From: an uncultured Eubacteriales bacterium
GTDB lineage: Bacteria > Bacillota > Clostridia > Christensenellales > Aristaeellaceae
Assembly (NCBI GenBank): GCA_902790175.1
Contig: CADAQZ010000014.1
Coordinates: 1 to 64,000, forward strand
Direction: 5' to 3'
DNA: 64,000 nt
Shown here: one piece after another, positions 8,019 to 16,989 of the stretch
Position numbering within the stretch: the stretch's first letter is position 1
Layout: every line of letters starts with the position of its first letter
The notes under the pieces: generated by a model
Databases searched by the model: none
Seen by the model: only the letters and a program-made list of their open reading frames with translations
What the model was told of the DNA's origin: nothing
Made by a program: the position numbers and the translations under genes

Positions 8019-10451
8019 TCAAGCCAGCACGGCCTCGACCTCGTGGGTTGCGGGCGCGGCGTCGGCGGGGATCACGTTTCCGTCCAGCGCCTTGCCGTCC
8101 ACGGTCAGGGTCAGCTTGCCCTTCTCGTCGCCGGCCTTGTTGACGATGTGGATGTTGTAGGTGCTGCCGCGGAACTTGCGCACCAGCTTCAGGTCCGTCA
8201 GCTCCTTGGGCAGGCAAGGATCGACGCGCAGGCCCTCGTAGTCCGGCTTCACGCCCAGGATGCCCTGGCTGATGGTGTAGAAGGTCCATGCCGCGGTGCC
8301 GGTCAGCCAGCTGTTCTTGGCCTGGCCGAAGTTCGGCGCGTAGGGACCGGCCACCATCTGGCTGTACACGTAGGGCTCGGTGTAGTGCAGCTTCTGGTCC
8401 TCGATCCAGGCGGGGCAGGTGCGCTTGTAGATGTCGAACGCCTGGCCGCCATGGCCCAGCTTCGCCAGCGCCAGCGCGATCCACGGGTTGTTGTGGCAGA
8501 AGATGCCGCCGTTCTCCTTGTATCCCGGCGGATAGGAGCTGATCTCGCCCAGCTCCAGGTGGTAGCGGGTGTAGGGCGGGGTGAGGATGGCCACGCCGTG
8601 CTCGCTGACCAGGTGCTTGTAAACGGAGTCCATGGCCTTCTGGGCGTAGCCCTGCTCGATGCCCACGCCGCTCATCACGATGAAGCCCTGCGGCTCGATG
8701 AAGATCTTGCCCTCGTCGCACTCGCTGCTGCCCACCTTGTTGCCCAGCGCGTCATAGGCGCGCAGGAACCACTCGCCGTCCCAGCCGTGGGTGAGGATGG
8801 CCTTCTCCATGTCGGCATACCAGCCCGCGACCTGCTCGGCCTCGTCCGTCCAGCCGTACAGGCGGCACAGTGCCTCGTAGTCCGGGCAGACGCCGGCGAA
8901 CATGCCCGCGATGAACGTGCTCTCCGCCGCGCCGGACTCGTTGTTCTCGGTGGTCTGGAAGCTCTCGCCGGGCGTGTTGGAGAAGCAGTTGAGGTTCAGG
9001 CAGTCGTTCCAGTCGGCTCGGCCGATCAGCGGCAGGCCGTGGGGGCCGCGGTGCTCCAGCGTATAGTGGATGCTGCGGCGCAGATGCTCCATCAGTGGCT
9101 GGGCCAGCTTCTCGTCGTTGTCGAACGGCACCATTTCCTTCAGGATGGACACATCGCCGGTCTCCTTCACGTAGGCGGCCACGCCGAAGATCAGCCACAG
9201 CGGGTCGTCGTTGAAGCCGGAGCCGATGTCGTTGTTGCCGCGCTTGGTCAGCGGCTGGTACTGGTGGTAGGCGCTGCCGTCGGGGAACTGCGTGGCGGCG
9301 ATGTCCAGGATGCGCTCGCGGGCGCGCGCGGGAATCAGGTGCACGAAGCCCAGCAGGTCCTGCGTGGAATCGCGGAAGCCCATGCCGCGGCCGATGCCGC
9401 TCTCATAGTAGCTGGCGGAGCGCGACATGTTGAAGGTCACCATGCACTGGTACTGGTTCCACAGGCCCGCCATGCGGTCCACGCGGATGTCGCCGCTGTC
9501 CACCTGGAACGAGGACAGGAGCTCTGCCCAGTATTCGTTCAGCGCGGCGAAGGCCGCCTCGAACTGCGCGTCGGTCTTGAACTGCTCCAGCAGCGCGTAG
9601 GCCGGGGCCTTGTTGATCACGTTCGGCGCGATGAACTTCTCGTCCTGCGGGTTCTCGCAGTAGCCCAGCACGAAGATGAACGAGAGCGTCTCACCGGGGG
9701 CGATCCTGCGCTTTAAACAGTGGCTGGCGATGGGGGAGAAGCCGCTGGCGACGCTGTTCTTGCTCTGGTTGGCGGTGGGCACCTCCGGCTCGCCGAAGCC
9801 GTTGTAGTAGCCGATGAAGCTGGCGCGGTCGGTGTCGAAGCCGTCGATCTCAGCGTTCACGGCGTACACCGCGAAGTGGTTGCGGCGCTCGCGATACTCG
9901 GTCTTGTGGTAGATGGCGCTGCCCTCGATCTCCACCTCGCCGGTGGAGAAGTTGCGCTGGAAGTTGGTGGAGTCGTCCTGCGCGTTCCACAGGCAGAACT
10001 CCACGAAGCTGTACAGCGCCACGTCCTTCTCGGCGGCGGACTCGTTGGTCAGCTGTACGCGGGTCACGAGCGCGTCCACGCCGCGGGGCACGAACGACAG
10101 CTGCTCGGCCTTCAGGCCGTCCTTTTTGCCGGTGATGCGGGTGTAGCCCAGGCCGTGGCGGCACTCATAGCTGTCCAGCTTGGCCTTCACGGGCATCCAG
10201 CCGGGCGTCCAGAGGCTGCCCGCGTCGTTGATGTAGAAGTACTGTCCGCCGGCGTCGGTGGGCACGTTGTTGTAGCGATAGCGGGTGATGCGCAGCATGC
10301 GGGCGTCCTTGTAGAAGCTGTAGCCGCCGCTGGTGTTGCTCATCAGGGTGAAGAACGTCTCGCTGCCCAGGTAGTTGATCCAGGGCGAGGGGGTGTCGGG
10401 GCGGGTGATGACGTACTCCCGCGCCAGGTCATCAAAATGGCCGTACTGCAT
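8019..10451 (-). CDS. GH94 cellobiose/cellodextrin phosphorylase
   Basis: An 810-residue cytoplasmic glycoside phosphorylase that splits beta-1,4-glucobiose type substrates with phosphate to give glucose 1-phosphate. Length matches cellobiose phosphorylases. The N-terminal beta-sandwich domain starts [25 protein letters not shown]; the catalytic (alpha/alpha)6 barrel has [14 protein letters not shown] and the acid motif RADWNDCLN, whose Asp is the general acid in the family; the phosphate-site region [16 protein letters not shown] follows. No signal peptide, so it acts on imported oligosaccharides. It has its own promoter, GGAGG site and palindromic operator; no transporter or regulator gene adjoins it. 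Cellobiose is the best guess; longer or mixed-linkage substrates are possible. Confidence 0.93.
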   Translation of the reverse strand: [810 protein letters not shown]

Positions 10452-10480
10452 GGATTTGCCTCCTCTGTTTTTTGGTGGAA

Positions 10481-10494
10481 CTAAAACGTTTTAG
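10481..10494. promoter_or_regulatory. LacI/CcpA-type palindromic operator of GH94 gene
   Basis: A perfect 14-base palindrome CTAAAACGTTTTAG with a central CG, the form used by LacI-family repressors. It lies about 30 bases downstream of the promoter -10 and 16 bases before the GGAGGAGG site, where a bound repressor would block elongation. The regulator is not in this window. Confidence 0.7.
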
Positions 10495-10527
10495 AGATGT
10501 GGAACACACTTCCAATCTATTACGTCT

Positions 10528-10556
10528 ATATTATCGTGAATCGCCAAAAAAATCAA
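10528..10556 (-). promoter_or_regulatory. Promoter of GH94 gene
   Basis: Minus strand TTGATT (10551-10556), 17-base spacer, TAATAT (10528-10533). The rest of the 280-base gap up to 10731 contains the surface-protein leader, in which I see no clear promoter. Confidence 0.6.
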
Positions 10557-10731
10557 GGGGGTTGAGAAGTTTTTTTGGATTGTGGCCGTCCGCGTCAAAT
10601 AAGGCGGATTTGCGGCAAAGAGAGGGCTTTTCTACGATGCCCCAAAAACCGGCAGGAATCCCGGACCGGGTGTAGAATCAGTATAGTTTGAAACGGGTGA
10701 ACTATGCCATTCAACAGGAGGATGTGTAGAT

Positions 10732-13700
10732 ATGAACAGAAGCAGAGGGAATGTGAACCGCAACAGCAGGGCATGGGCGGCGTGGCGCTGGTTGGCGCTG
10801 ACGCTGTGCCTTGCGCTGCTGCTGGGCGGCGTGAGCGCGCTGGCGACCGATGAGCCTGAGCTCACGCCCGAGCAGATCGCGGCTGCGGATCAGGCTGCGA
10901 TAGACGCGGCGGCAGCAGACGCGGCGGCAGCAGAAGCGGCGGCAGCAGAAGCGGCGGCAGCGGAAGCAGCAGCGGCAGAAGCGGCAGCGGCTGCGGCCGA
11001 AGTCGTCGAGGAGCCTATCCCCGAACAGGTCGTCGAGTTGACCGCGGAGGAACCTGCGGCGGAACCCGCGGCACCTGAGCCGGCACCTGAGCCGGTCGTC
11101 GAGCAACCCGCGGCGGAACCTGCGACGGCACCTGCGGCGGATCCCGCGGCGGCACCTGCGGCTGATCCAACAGAAACCTATACAGTTCTCTGGATGAATG
11201 AGGATGGCACCGTCGAGTTGGAAAGAGATACGGATGTTGGTGAAAACACGGCGCCATCCTTTGATAGCCCTGATAAACCAACCAAAACGGACCCGAATTA
11301 TACCTATGCCTTCGTAGGATGGGCGGATCATGACAATGCAGCGGTTAGCGAAGTGATCAATCCACTGCCCAAAGTAAATGCAAATACTACGTATTATGCG
11401 GTCTTTTCTGCAACACCGAACCAATACACGATCACCTGGAAAATGAACAACGGGGTATCCCCCGATGTTACAAAACAAGTTGATTACAATACCGTTCCGA
11501 CCTATGACGGCGAAACGCCGACCAAGCAAACGGCGAACAACACCACCTATACCTTCGACGGCTGGACAGTCGAAGGCGGTACGGACGTCATCACGACCTT
11601 CCCGCCGGTGACCGGTGTTGCGATCTATGTCGCGCACTATGCCGAAGCCCCCGTTACCTATCCCGTCACCTGGAAGCTGGACAACGGCGCCGCGGACGAG
11701 ACGACGAACGTGGCTTACAATACAAAGCCGACTCACGACGCGCCGACCAAGGCGGCGGACGCGCAGAGCACCTATACCTTCGCGGGCTGGTACGACGAAG
11801 CCGACGCGGAAAAGACGGTCAAGGCGGTCGAGGAGCTGCCCGCGGTGACTGCCGCGGTGACCTATGTCGCCAGCTATACCGCGACCCCTGTCCCGTATCC
11901 CGTCACCTGGAAGCTGGACCCCGACAAGGCGGAGGCGGTCGAGACGACGAACGTGGCCTATGGCACAAAGCCCACCCACGACGCGCCGACGAAGGACTCC
12001 GACGGCGAGAGCCTGTTTACCTTCGCGGGCTGGTATGACGAGGTCGAGAAGGACAAGGAAGACAAGAAGATCTATAAGCCGGGCGAGGAGCTCCCGGCGG
12101 TGACCGGCGCGGTGACCTATGTCGCGACCTATACCACCGAGAGCCTGACCATCCAGGAAGGCTTCCTCTGGTACAAGCTGAACCCCGAGAAGACCGAGGC
12201 GACCGTCACCGCTTGGACCTGGGAGATGGGCGAGAACAACAGCGTGGTCGTGCCCGAGACCATCCTGGGCGGCAAGGCGAAGGTCGTCGCCATCGGCGAC
12301 GGCGTGTTCAAGGACCACGAGGCGCTCGCCAGCCTCTCGATCCCCTGCGGCGTGAAGCGCATCGGCGCGAATTCCATCGTGAACCTGCCGCTGCTGGCCA
12401 CGCTGACGCTGCCGGACAGCCTGGAGACCCTGGGCGAGAACGCCCTGACCAATCTGCCGGCGCTGACGACGGTGATGCTCTGCTGCACGGGGAACACTTC
12501 GCTGGACCCCGCGACCACCATCACGCACAACGGCGAGGCGCCTGCCACGCTGACGCTGCCCGTGTCCGTGACGGACATTCGCGTGACCAAGAACAACGTG
12601 CCGGAGAACCCCGCACTTTTGAACATCGGCACCTTCTGGGTGCAGCCCGGCCACGCCATCACCGTGGAGGAGGGCGCGACCCTGATCAACAACCGTGAGA
12701 TCGTGGCCTGCGGCGGCACCATCACCTGCGCCGGAACATTCACGAACCTCGACGGCACCACCTACATCGCCCCCGGCGAGCACTACTATGTCGGCGGCAT
12801 TTGCGAGCGCTGCCAGACGGCCTGCACGCACAACTACGTGAACGGCGTGTGCACCATCTGCGGCGTGGAGCTGCCGAAGCTCACCTTCAAGTACAAGGGC
12901 GGGAAGCTGGAGAAGGTCTACGACTCCACCACGAAGGTGAAGTACTCCCAGAGCACCGGCACGATCGAGGCCTACGACCTCGAGGCCGAGGCCCAGAAGG
13001 CGGGCTTCTCCATCGAGGGCCTGGACGACGCGCACAAGGACGTCACGATCAAGAGCATCAAGCTGGGCACGTTCAAGAGCGCGAACGTCGGCGACTATGA
13101 GTTGAGCGTCGACTTCACGCTGGAGGGCGCGGACGCGGAGTACTACCAGTGCGAATCCGCGAAGGTGCCTGCGGCGATCACGAAGAAGACGCTGACCATC
13201 ACGCCCTACCCGGACCAGAAGAAGGTGTATGGCGCGAAGGACCCGTCCACCTACACCGGCAAGGTGAAGGGCCTGCTTTCCGCCGACAAGATCGACGGCA
13301 AGCTGAGCCGCGACGCCGGCGAGAACGCGGGCAAGTACCGCATCACGCAGGGCGACCTCAAGGTGAACGACAACTACAACATCCAGGTGATGGAGGAGTA
13401 CTTCACCATCGAGCCCAAGAGCATCAACAGCTCCGACGTAGGCCTGGTGTCGATCGGCAACCAGCTCTATACCGGAAAGGAAGTGGAGCCGGAGATCACG
13501 CTGCGCTACGGCAGCCAGACCCTGGTAAAGGGCACCGACTTCAAGGTGGAGTATAAAGACAACGTGCAGCCCGGCACGGCCACCGTGACGCTGACCGGCA
13601 TGGGCAACTACAACGGCACGCGCCAGACCAACTTCCGCATCCTGAACGTCGCCTCCAACACGGGCGGCGGCTCCAGCGGCGGCGGCAGCTCCGGCAGCTC

Positions 13701-14892
13701 CAGCTACAGCTACGATGGCTTTGACGACGGCGAGGGCGACGACGAGGACGACGAGGACGAGAAGGACGAGGATGTCGGCAAGCTGATCGTCAAGGGCGAA
13801 GACTTAGGCACCATCCTGTACACCACAGAGGGCGAGGCCAGCCCGTTCGTGATCTTCGAGGAGGAGATCGAGGACGCGGTCGTGGAGGACCCGAACGCGC
13901 CCAAGCCCTGGCGGCTGACCATCATCGCCGACCCCAAGACCGACGAGGAGACGGGCGAGACGATGATGCTGGAGGACGGCGAGCGCGAGCTCTACGACGA
14001 GCTGCACCTGCGCTTGACCCCGACCATCGCGGAGACCCTGATCAACCGGGGCTGCACCGAGATCGTCTACGAGGTGGAGAGCGCCGAGGTGCACATCCCG
14101 CTGACCTCCCTGGTGGCGGAGATCCCGCTGAACACCGAGGAGCAGACCGAGGTCGTCAGCGCGATCATGAACGACGAGGACGAAGACGAGGACGAGGACG
14201 AGCTGAGCGAAGGCCCCGTCGAGGAGCTCGAGGTGGAGCTGAACGCGACCTCGCTGCAGGTGGTCACCTACGACATCTGCGTGGAGCAGATCGAGACGCT
14301 CGAGCTGACCGAGCGCGAGACGCAGAGCCTGGCAGCCTACCAGCCCCTGGCGCCCGCCTTCCGCGTGAACTTCCGCGCGGTGGTCAAGGGCGAGAATGGC
14401 GAGATCCCGCAGCCCACGACCACCGTGGACGCGGACGGCAACGAGATCACGATCCTGCCCGAGGCCGTGCGCCTGCCCGACGGCATCTATCCCGAGGGCG
14501 TCACGATGCGCGTGATGCCGACGTATGACCTGAGCGATTCCGCCGTGGCGGACGAGCAAGACCCCGAGAAGCTGCGCGTTCCCGACGCCACAGACCTGTT
14601 CATCTCCCGCGTGGACGACCCGCTGACGGACGCCGACGTGGTGACGGCCAATCCCGCCGCCTTCATCGACGAGGAGGGCATGCTCTACGCCGAGGTGCCG
14701 CTCACCGCGGACGGCATCTACGCCCTGTGCGCGCCCTTGGATTCGGCGCTCGTAATCGAGCCCGAGGGCGACAGCGAGGACGATGACGTCAGCTTTGACG
14801 ACAACGCCGGCGGCGGCAGCCTCACCGGCACCAGCTTCGGCATGGGCAGCAGCTTCACCGTCGACGAGAACGGCAAAGCGGTGTTCAACTGA
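10732..14892 (+). CDS. Large multidomain surface protein with InlB-type, LRR_5, YDG and MBG modules
   Basis: A 1386-residue secreted protein. In order: signal peptide (about 1-38); alanine-rich helix of EAAAA-type units (47-90); Pro-Ala-Glu linker (90-145); four InlB/Flg_new-like repeats of the form YPVTWK...FAGWYDE...VTYVA-YT (148-460); a BspA-like leucine-rich part (SIPCGVKRIGANSIVNLP, about 490-620); a CxxC pair region near 690; a YDG-like domain with KVYDSTTKV (about 720-800); an MBG domain with KKVYGAKDPSTYTGKVKGL (about 815-885); a Gly/Ser then Asp/Glu-rich linker; and an unrecognised acidic C-terminal 380 residues. No LPXTG or membrane anchor is visible. Such proteins are usually adhesins. 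AGGAGG precedes the ATG by about ten bases. The first repeats are AT-richer than the rest. Confidence 0.85.
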   Translation: MNRSRGNVNRNSRAWAAWRWLALTLCLALLLGGVSALATDEPELTPEQIAAADQAAIDAAAADAAAAEAAAAEAAAAEAAAAEAAAAAAEVVEEPIPEQVVELTAEEPAAEPAAPEPAPEPVVEQPAAEPATAPAADPAAAPAADPTETYTVLWMNEDGTVELERDTDVGENTAPSFDSPDKPTKTDPNYTYAFVGWADHDNAAVSEVINPLPKVNANTTYYAVFSATPNQYTITWKMNNGVSPDVTKQVDYNTVPTYDGETPTKQTANNTTYTFDGWTVEGGTDVITTFPPVTGVAIYVAHYAEAPVTYPVTWKLDNGAADETTNVAYNTKPTHDAPTKAADAQSTYTFAGWYDEADAEKTVKAVEELPAVTAAVTYVASYTATPVPYPVTWKLDPDKAEAVETTNVAYGTKPTHDAPTKDSDGESLFTFAGWYDEVEKDKEDKKIYKPGEELPAVTGAVTYVATYTTESLTIQEGFLWYKLNPEKTEATVTAWTWEMGENNSVVVPETILGGKAKVVAIGDGVFKDHEALASLSIPCGVKRIGANSIVNLPLLATLTLPDSLETLGENALTNLPALTTVMLCCTGNTSLDPATTITHNGEAPATLTLPVSVTDIRVTKNNVPENPALLNIGTFWVQPGHAITVEEGATLINNREIVACGGTITCAGTFTNLDGTTYIAPGEHYYVGGICERCQTACTHNYVNGVCTICGVELPKLTFKYKGGKLEKVYDSTTKVKYSQSTGTIEAYDLEAEAQKAGFSIEGLDDAHKDVTIKSIKLGTFKSANVGDYELSVDFTLEGADAEYYQCESAKVPAAITKKTLTITPYPDQKKVYGAKDPSTYTGKVKGLLSADKIDGKLSRDAGENAGKYRITQGDLKVNDNYNIQVMEEYFTIEPKSINSSDVGLVSIGNQLYTGKEVEPEITLRYGSQTLVKGTDFKVEYKDNVQPGTATVTLTGMGNYNGTRQTNFRILNVASNTGGGSSGGGSSGSSSYSYDGFDDGEGDDEDDEDEKDEDVGKLIVKGEDLGTILYTTEGEASPFVIFEEEIEDAVVEDPNAPKPWRLTIIADPKTDEETGETMMLEDGERELYDELHLRLTPTIAETLINRGCTEIVYEVESAEVHIPLTSLVAEIPLNTEEQTEVVSAIMNDEDEDEDEDELSEGPVEELEVELNATSLQVVTYDICVEQIETLELTERETQSLAAYQPLAPAFRVNFRAVVKGENGEIPQPTTTVDADGNEITILPEAVRLPDGIYPEGVTMRVMPTYDLSDSAVADEQDPEKLRVPDATDLFISRVDDPLTDADVVTANPAAFIDEEGMLYAEVPLTADGIYALCAPLDSALVIEPEGDSEDDDVSFDDNAGGGSLTGTSFGMGSSFTVDENGKAVFN

Positions 14893-14916
14893 CAAAGCGA
14901 CAAATGACAACATGAA

Positions 14917-14940
14917 GGGGCGGCGCGAAAGCGCCGCCCC
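14917..14940. terminator. Bidirectional hairpin between surface protein and cupin
   Basis: Ten-pair perfect stem GGGGCGGCGC with a GAAA loop and the complementary arm; flanked by short A/T tracts only. It separates convergent genes. Confidence 0.6.
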
Positions 14941-14964
14941 TTGATTCGTAGTAATCTTGTTCTA

Positions 14965-15306
14965 TCAATCCTTCACGATGCAGGCCAGTATCACCAGGTT
15001 CGTGTCGCCGGTGTTCTCCACGGCGTGGCCGTGGCCGCTGAACGTGGCCATCGAATCGCCGGCGGAGATGTCGAAGAACGCGTCGTCGTCCTGCACGCGG
15101 CCGTTGCCCTCGATGAAGTAGAACAGCTCCGTCTCCTCCTCGTGGACGTGGTAGCCGATCGACGCGCCGGGAATCAGCGTCAGCACGTTGAAGATGCGAA
15201 CGCGGTCGGGCAGCTGCCGGGAGAGCATCGTGTGCTCCACGTGCTTCTTGCCGCCGCGCATGAACTCGCGGATGCTGTGGGATTGCTCCTCGCTGCGTGT
15301 GATCAT
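14965..15306 (-). CDS. Single-domain cupin protein
   Basis: A 113-residue small cupin. The first cupin motif is PGASIGYHVHEEETELFYFIEGNG, with two metal-binding His and a Glu; the second is GDSMATFSGHGHAVENTGDTNL, with the last His. It probably binds a metal ion; whether it is an enzyme or a sugar/small-ligand binder cannot be told. The start at 15306 has AGGAGG eight bases upstream; the longer frame starts before this site and adds unrelated residues. Monocistronic with its own promoter. Confidence 0.88.
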   Translation of the reverse strand: MITRSEEQSHSIREFMRGGKKHVEHTMLSRQLPDRVRIFNVLTLIPGASIGYHVHEEETELFYFIEGNGRVQDDDAFFDISAGDSMATFSGHGHAVENTGDTNLVILACIVKD

Positions 15307-15369
15307 GGACAGGACCTCCTTTTCATGCGGGGTTGAAAACACTTTCGTCGGCCCTCTCGAGCCTTCCCC

Positions 15370-15398
15370 ATTATAATATGCCTTGTGCCCGTTTACAA
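15370..15398 (-). promoter_or_regulatory. Promoter of cupin gene
   Basis: Minus strand TTGTAA (15393-15398), 17 bases, perfect TATAAT (15370-15375). Confidence 0.65.
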
Positions 15399-15435
15399 GC
15401 CGTATACAAGTAAATTCTTTTTAACATTATGTGGT

Positions 15436-15463
15436 TTGTTGATCGCGGCAAATGTGATATACT
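15436..15463 (+). promoter_or_regulatory. Extended -10 promoter of panT-coaX
   Basis: TTGTTG (15436-15441), 16 bases, TGA-TATACT (-10 at 15458-15463). The transcript leader is about 85 bases and GC-rich with GGGAC/GGACC and GGGTATCC segments that could pair; no named riboswitch was recognised. Confidence 0.65.
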
Positions 15464-15555
15464 ATTTGCGTCGGCATCCGAACGGAGCCGAACACGGGAC
15501 CCAAGGACCCCAATCTGTAGGGTATCCAACGCGAACCTGAACGGAGGAAATGCAA

Positions 15556-16155
15556 ATGAAGAAACTGACGACCCGCAATTTTGTGCTGCTGGCGCTGCTG
15601 GTGGCGATCCAGATCGTGCTGGGCTATGTGAACATCCCGATGCCCGGCGGCCTGCACATCGTATTCAACATGATCCCCATGGCCATTGCGGCCATCGCGA
15701 TGGGCCCGCTGGGCGGCGCCGTGATCGGCGGCGCGTTCGGCCTCATCAGCTTCTTGCAGTGCTTCGGCGTGCTCGGCTTCTCGGGCATGGGCGCGGCGCT
15801 GGCGGCGGTGAGCGTGCCGCTGTCGTTTGTGCAGCGCTTCTTCCCGCGGCTGATCGACGGCCTGCTGCTGGGCTACATCTACCGCTTCCTGAAGCCCCGG
15901 ACGAACGTCCACGCCGCCTGCGCGATCACGGGCTTCTTCGCCGCCTTTTTGAACACGGCATTGTTCATGACCAGCCTCGTCTGGCTATTTGGAAACACCG
16001 AGTACATGCAAAACAGCATGGCGGGCCGCGGCCTGCTGACCTACATCGTGGCCTCCGTGGGCGTGAACGGCCTGGTGGAGATGCTGGTGTCCACGATCGT
16101 GACCGGCGTGGTAGGCGCGGCGCTTGCAAAGGCCGGGTTCTTCGACAAGAAGTGA
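15556..16155 (+). CDS. panT: ECF transporter S component, probably pantothenate-specific
   Basis: A 199-residue integral membrane substrate-binding subunit of an energy-coupling-factor transporter. It has the family start KKLTTRNFVLLALLVAIQIVL, six hydrophobic segments, the PGGLHIVFNMIPMAIAAIAMGPLGGAVIGG core of the S fold with small-residue helix packing, and a PRLIDGLLLGYIYRF segment. Of two ATGs, 15556 has eight bases to GGAGG while 15550 has two. It sits 12 bases before coaX (pantothenate kinase), which strongly suggests pantothenate as the ligand: import then phosphorylation. The shared energising module (EcfA, EcfA', EcfT) is not in the window. Specificity is inferred from context. Confidence 0.8.
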   Translation: MKKLTTRNFVLLALLVAIQIVLGYVNIPMPGGLHIVFNMIPMAIAAIAMGPLGGAVIGGAFGLISFLQCFGVLGFSGMGAALAAVSVPLSFVQRFFPRLIDGLLLGYIYRFLKPRTNVHAACAITGFFAAFLNTALFMTSLVWLFGNTEYMQNSMAGRGLLTYIVASVGVNGLVEMLVSTIVTGVVGAALAKAGFFDKK

Positions 16156-16167
16156 CAGGAGCATGAT

Positions 16168-16944
16168 ATGATACTGACGCTTGATATCGGCAACACCAAC
16201 ATGAAGACGGCCCTCTTCGACGGCATGGAGATGCGGCAGTACTGGCGGCTGTCCACGAACCGCGCCCGCACGTCGGACGAGTTCGGCATGTCGCTGATCG
16301 GCCTGATGAACCATCACGGCATCGACCGCAGCCAGATCAAGGGCATCATGATGTCCTCGGTGGTGCCGCAGATCAACTTCACCATCGAGCACATGTGCCG
16401 CAACTACTTCGGCATGGAGCCGATGAAGATCGAGCCCGGCGTCAAGACCGGCATCAACATCAAGTATGAGAACCCGCGCGAGCTGGGCAGCGACCGCATC
16501 GCCAACGCCGTGGCCGCCTACGAGCTCTACGGCGGGCCCTGCATCACCATCGACTTCGGCACCGCCACGTCCTTCGGCGCGATCTCGGCCAAGGGCGAGT
16601 TCCTCGGCGGCGCGATCTGCCCGGGCCTGAAGCTGGCGGCGGACGCGCTGACCGAGCACACGGCGAAGCTGCCGCGCTTCGAGCTGGTGAAGCCGGAGGG
16701 GGCCATCGGCCGCAACACCGTCACGAACATGCAGGCGGGCATCGTCTACGGCTACATCGGCCAGATCAAGTATCTCGTCAACCGCATGAAGAAGGAGATG
16801 GGCGTCGAGGGCATCAAGGTGATCGCCACCGGCGGCCTGGCCGTGCTCGTGGCCGGGGAGAGCAGCGTGATCGACGTGATGGACGGCCTGTTGACGCTGA
16901 AGGGCCTCAGGATCATATACGAGAAGAACGCGAAAACCGAATGA
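16168..16944 (+). CDS. coaX: Type III pantothenate kinase
   Basis: CoaX phosphorylates pantothenate, the first step to coenzyme A. The 258-residue protein carries the ASKHA-fold motifs: LTLDIGNTNMKTALFDG (phosphate 1), GSDRIANAVAAYELYG, ITIDFGTATSFGAIS (phosphate 2) and ATGGLAVLVAGE near the C-terminus. Length is normal. It is preceded 12 bases upstream by the ECF S component, and its stop codon lies inside a 15-pair terminator stem, so termination is built into the 3' end of the gene. Confidence 0.96.
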   Translation: MILTLDIGNTNMKTALFDGMEMRQYWRLSTNRARTSDEFGMSLIGLMNHHGIDRSQIKGIMMSSVVPQINFTIEHMCRNYFGMEPMKIEPGVKTGINIKYENPRELGSDRIANAVAAYELYGGPCITIDFGTATSFGAISAKGEFLGGAICPGLKLAADALTEHTAKLPRFELVKPEGAIGRNTVTNMQAGIVYGYIGQIKYLVNRMKKEMGVEGIKVIATGGLAVLVAGESSVIDVMDGLLTLKGLRIIYEKNAKTE

Positions 16945-16965
16945 CGCGCAGCGTCATTCGGTTTT
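16933..16965 (+). terminator. Perfect hairpin overlapping coaX stop
   Basis: Fifteen perfect pairs (16933-16947 with 16951-16965), loop GCA. The right arm ends in GGTTTT. The coaX TGA (16942-16944) is in the left arm. Confidence 0.75.
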
Positions 16966-16989
16966 GCCGATGAAGGGAGGGGATCGTCC

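Noticed and set aside
15464..15555. c-di-AMP (ydaO) or TPP riboswitch
   Set aside because: Scattered likeness (GAGCCGAA, GAACCTGA) but the conserved core and pairing of either class is incomplete.
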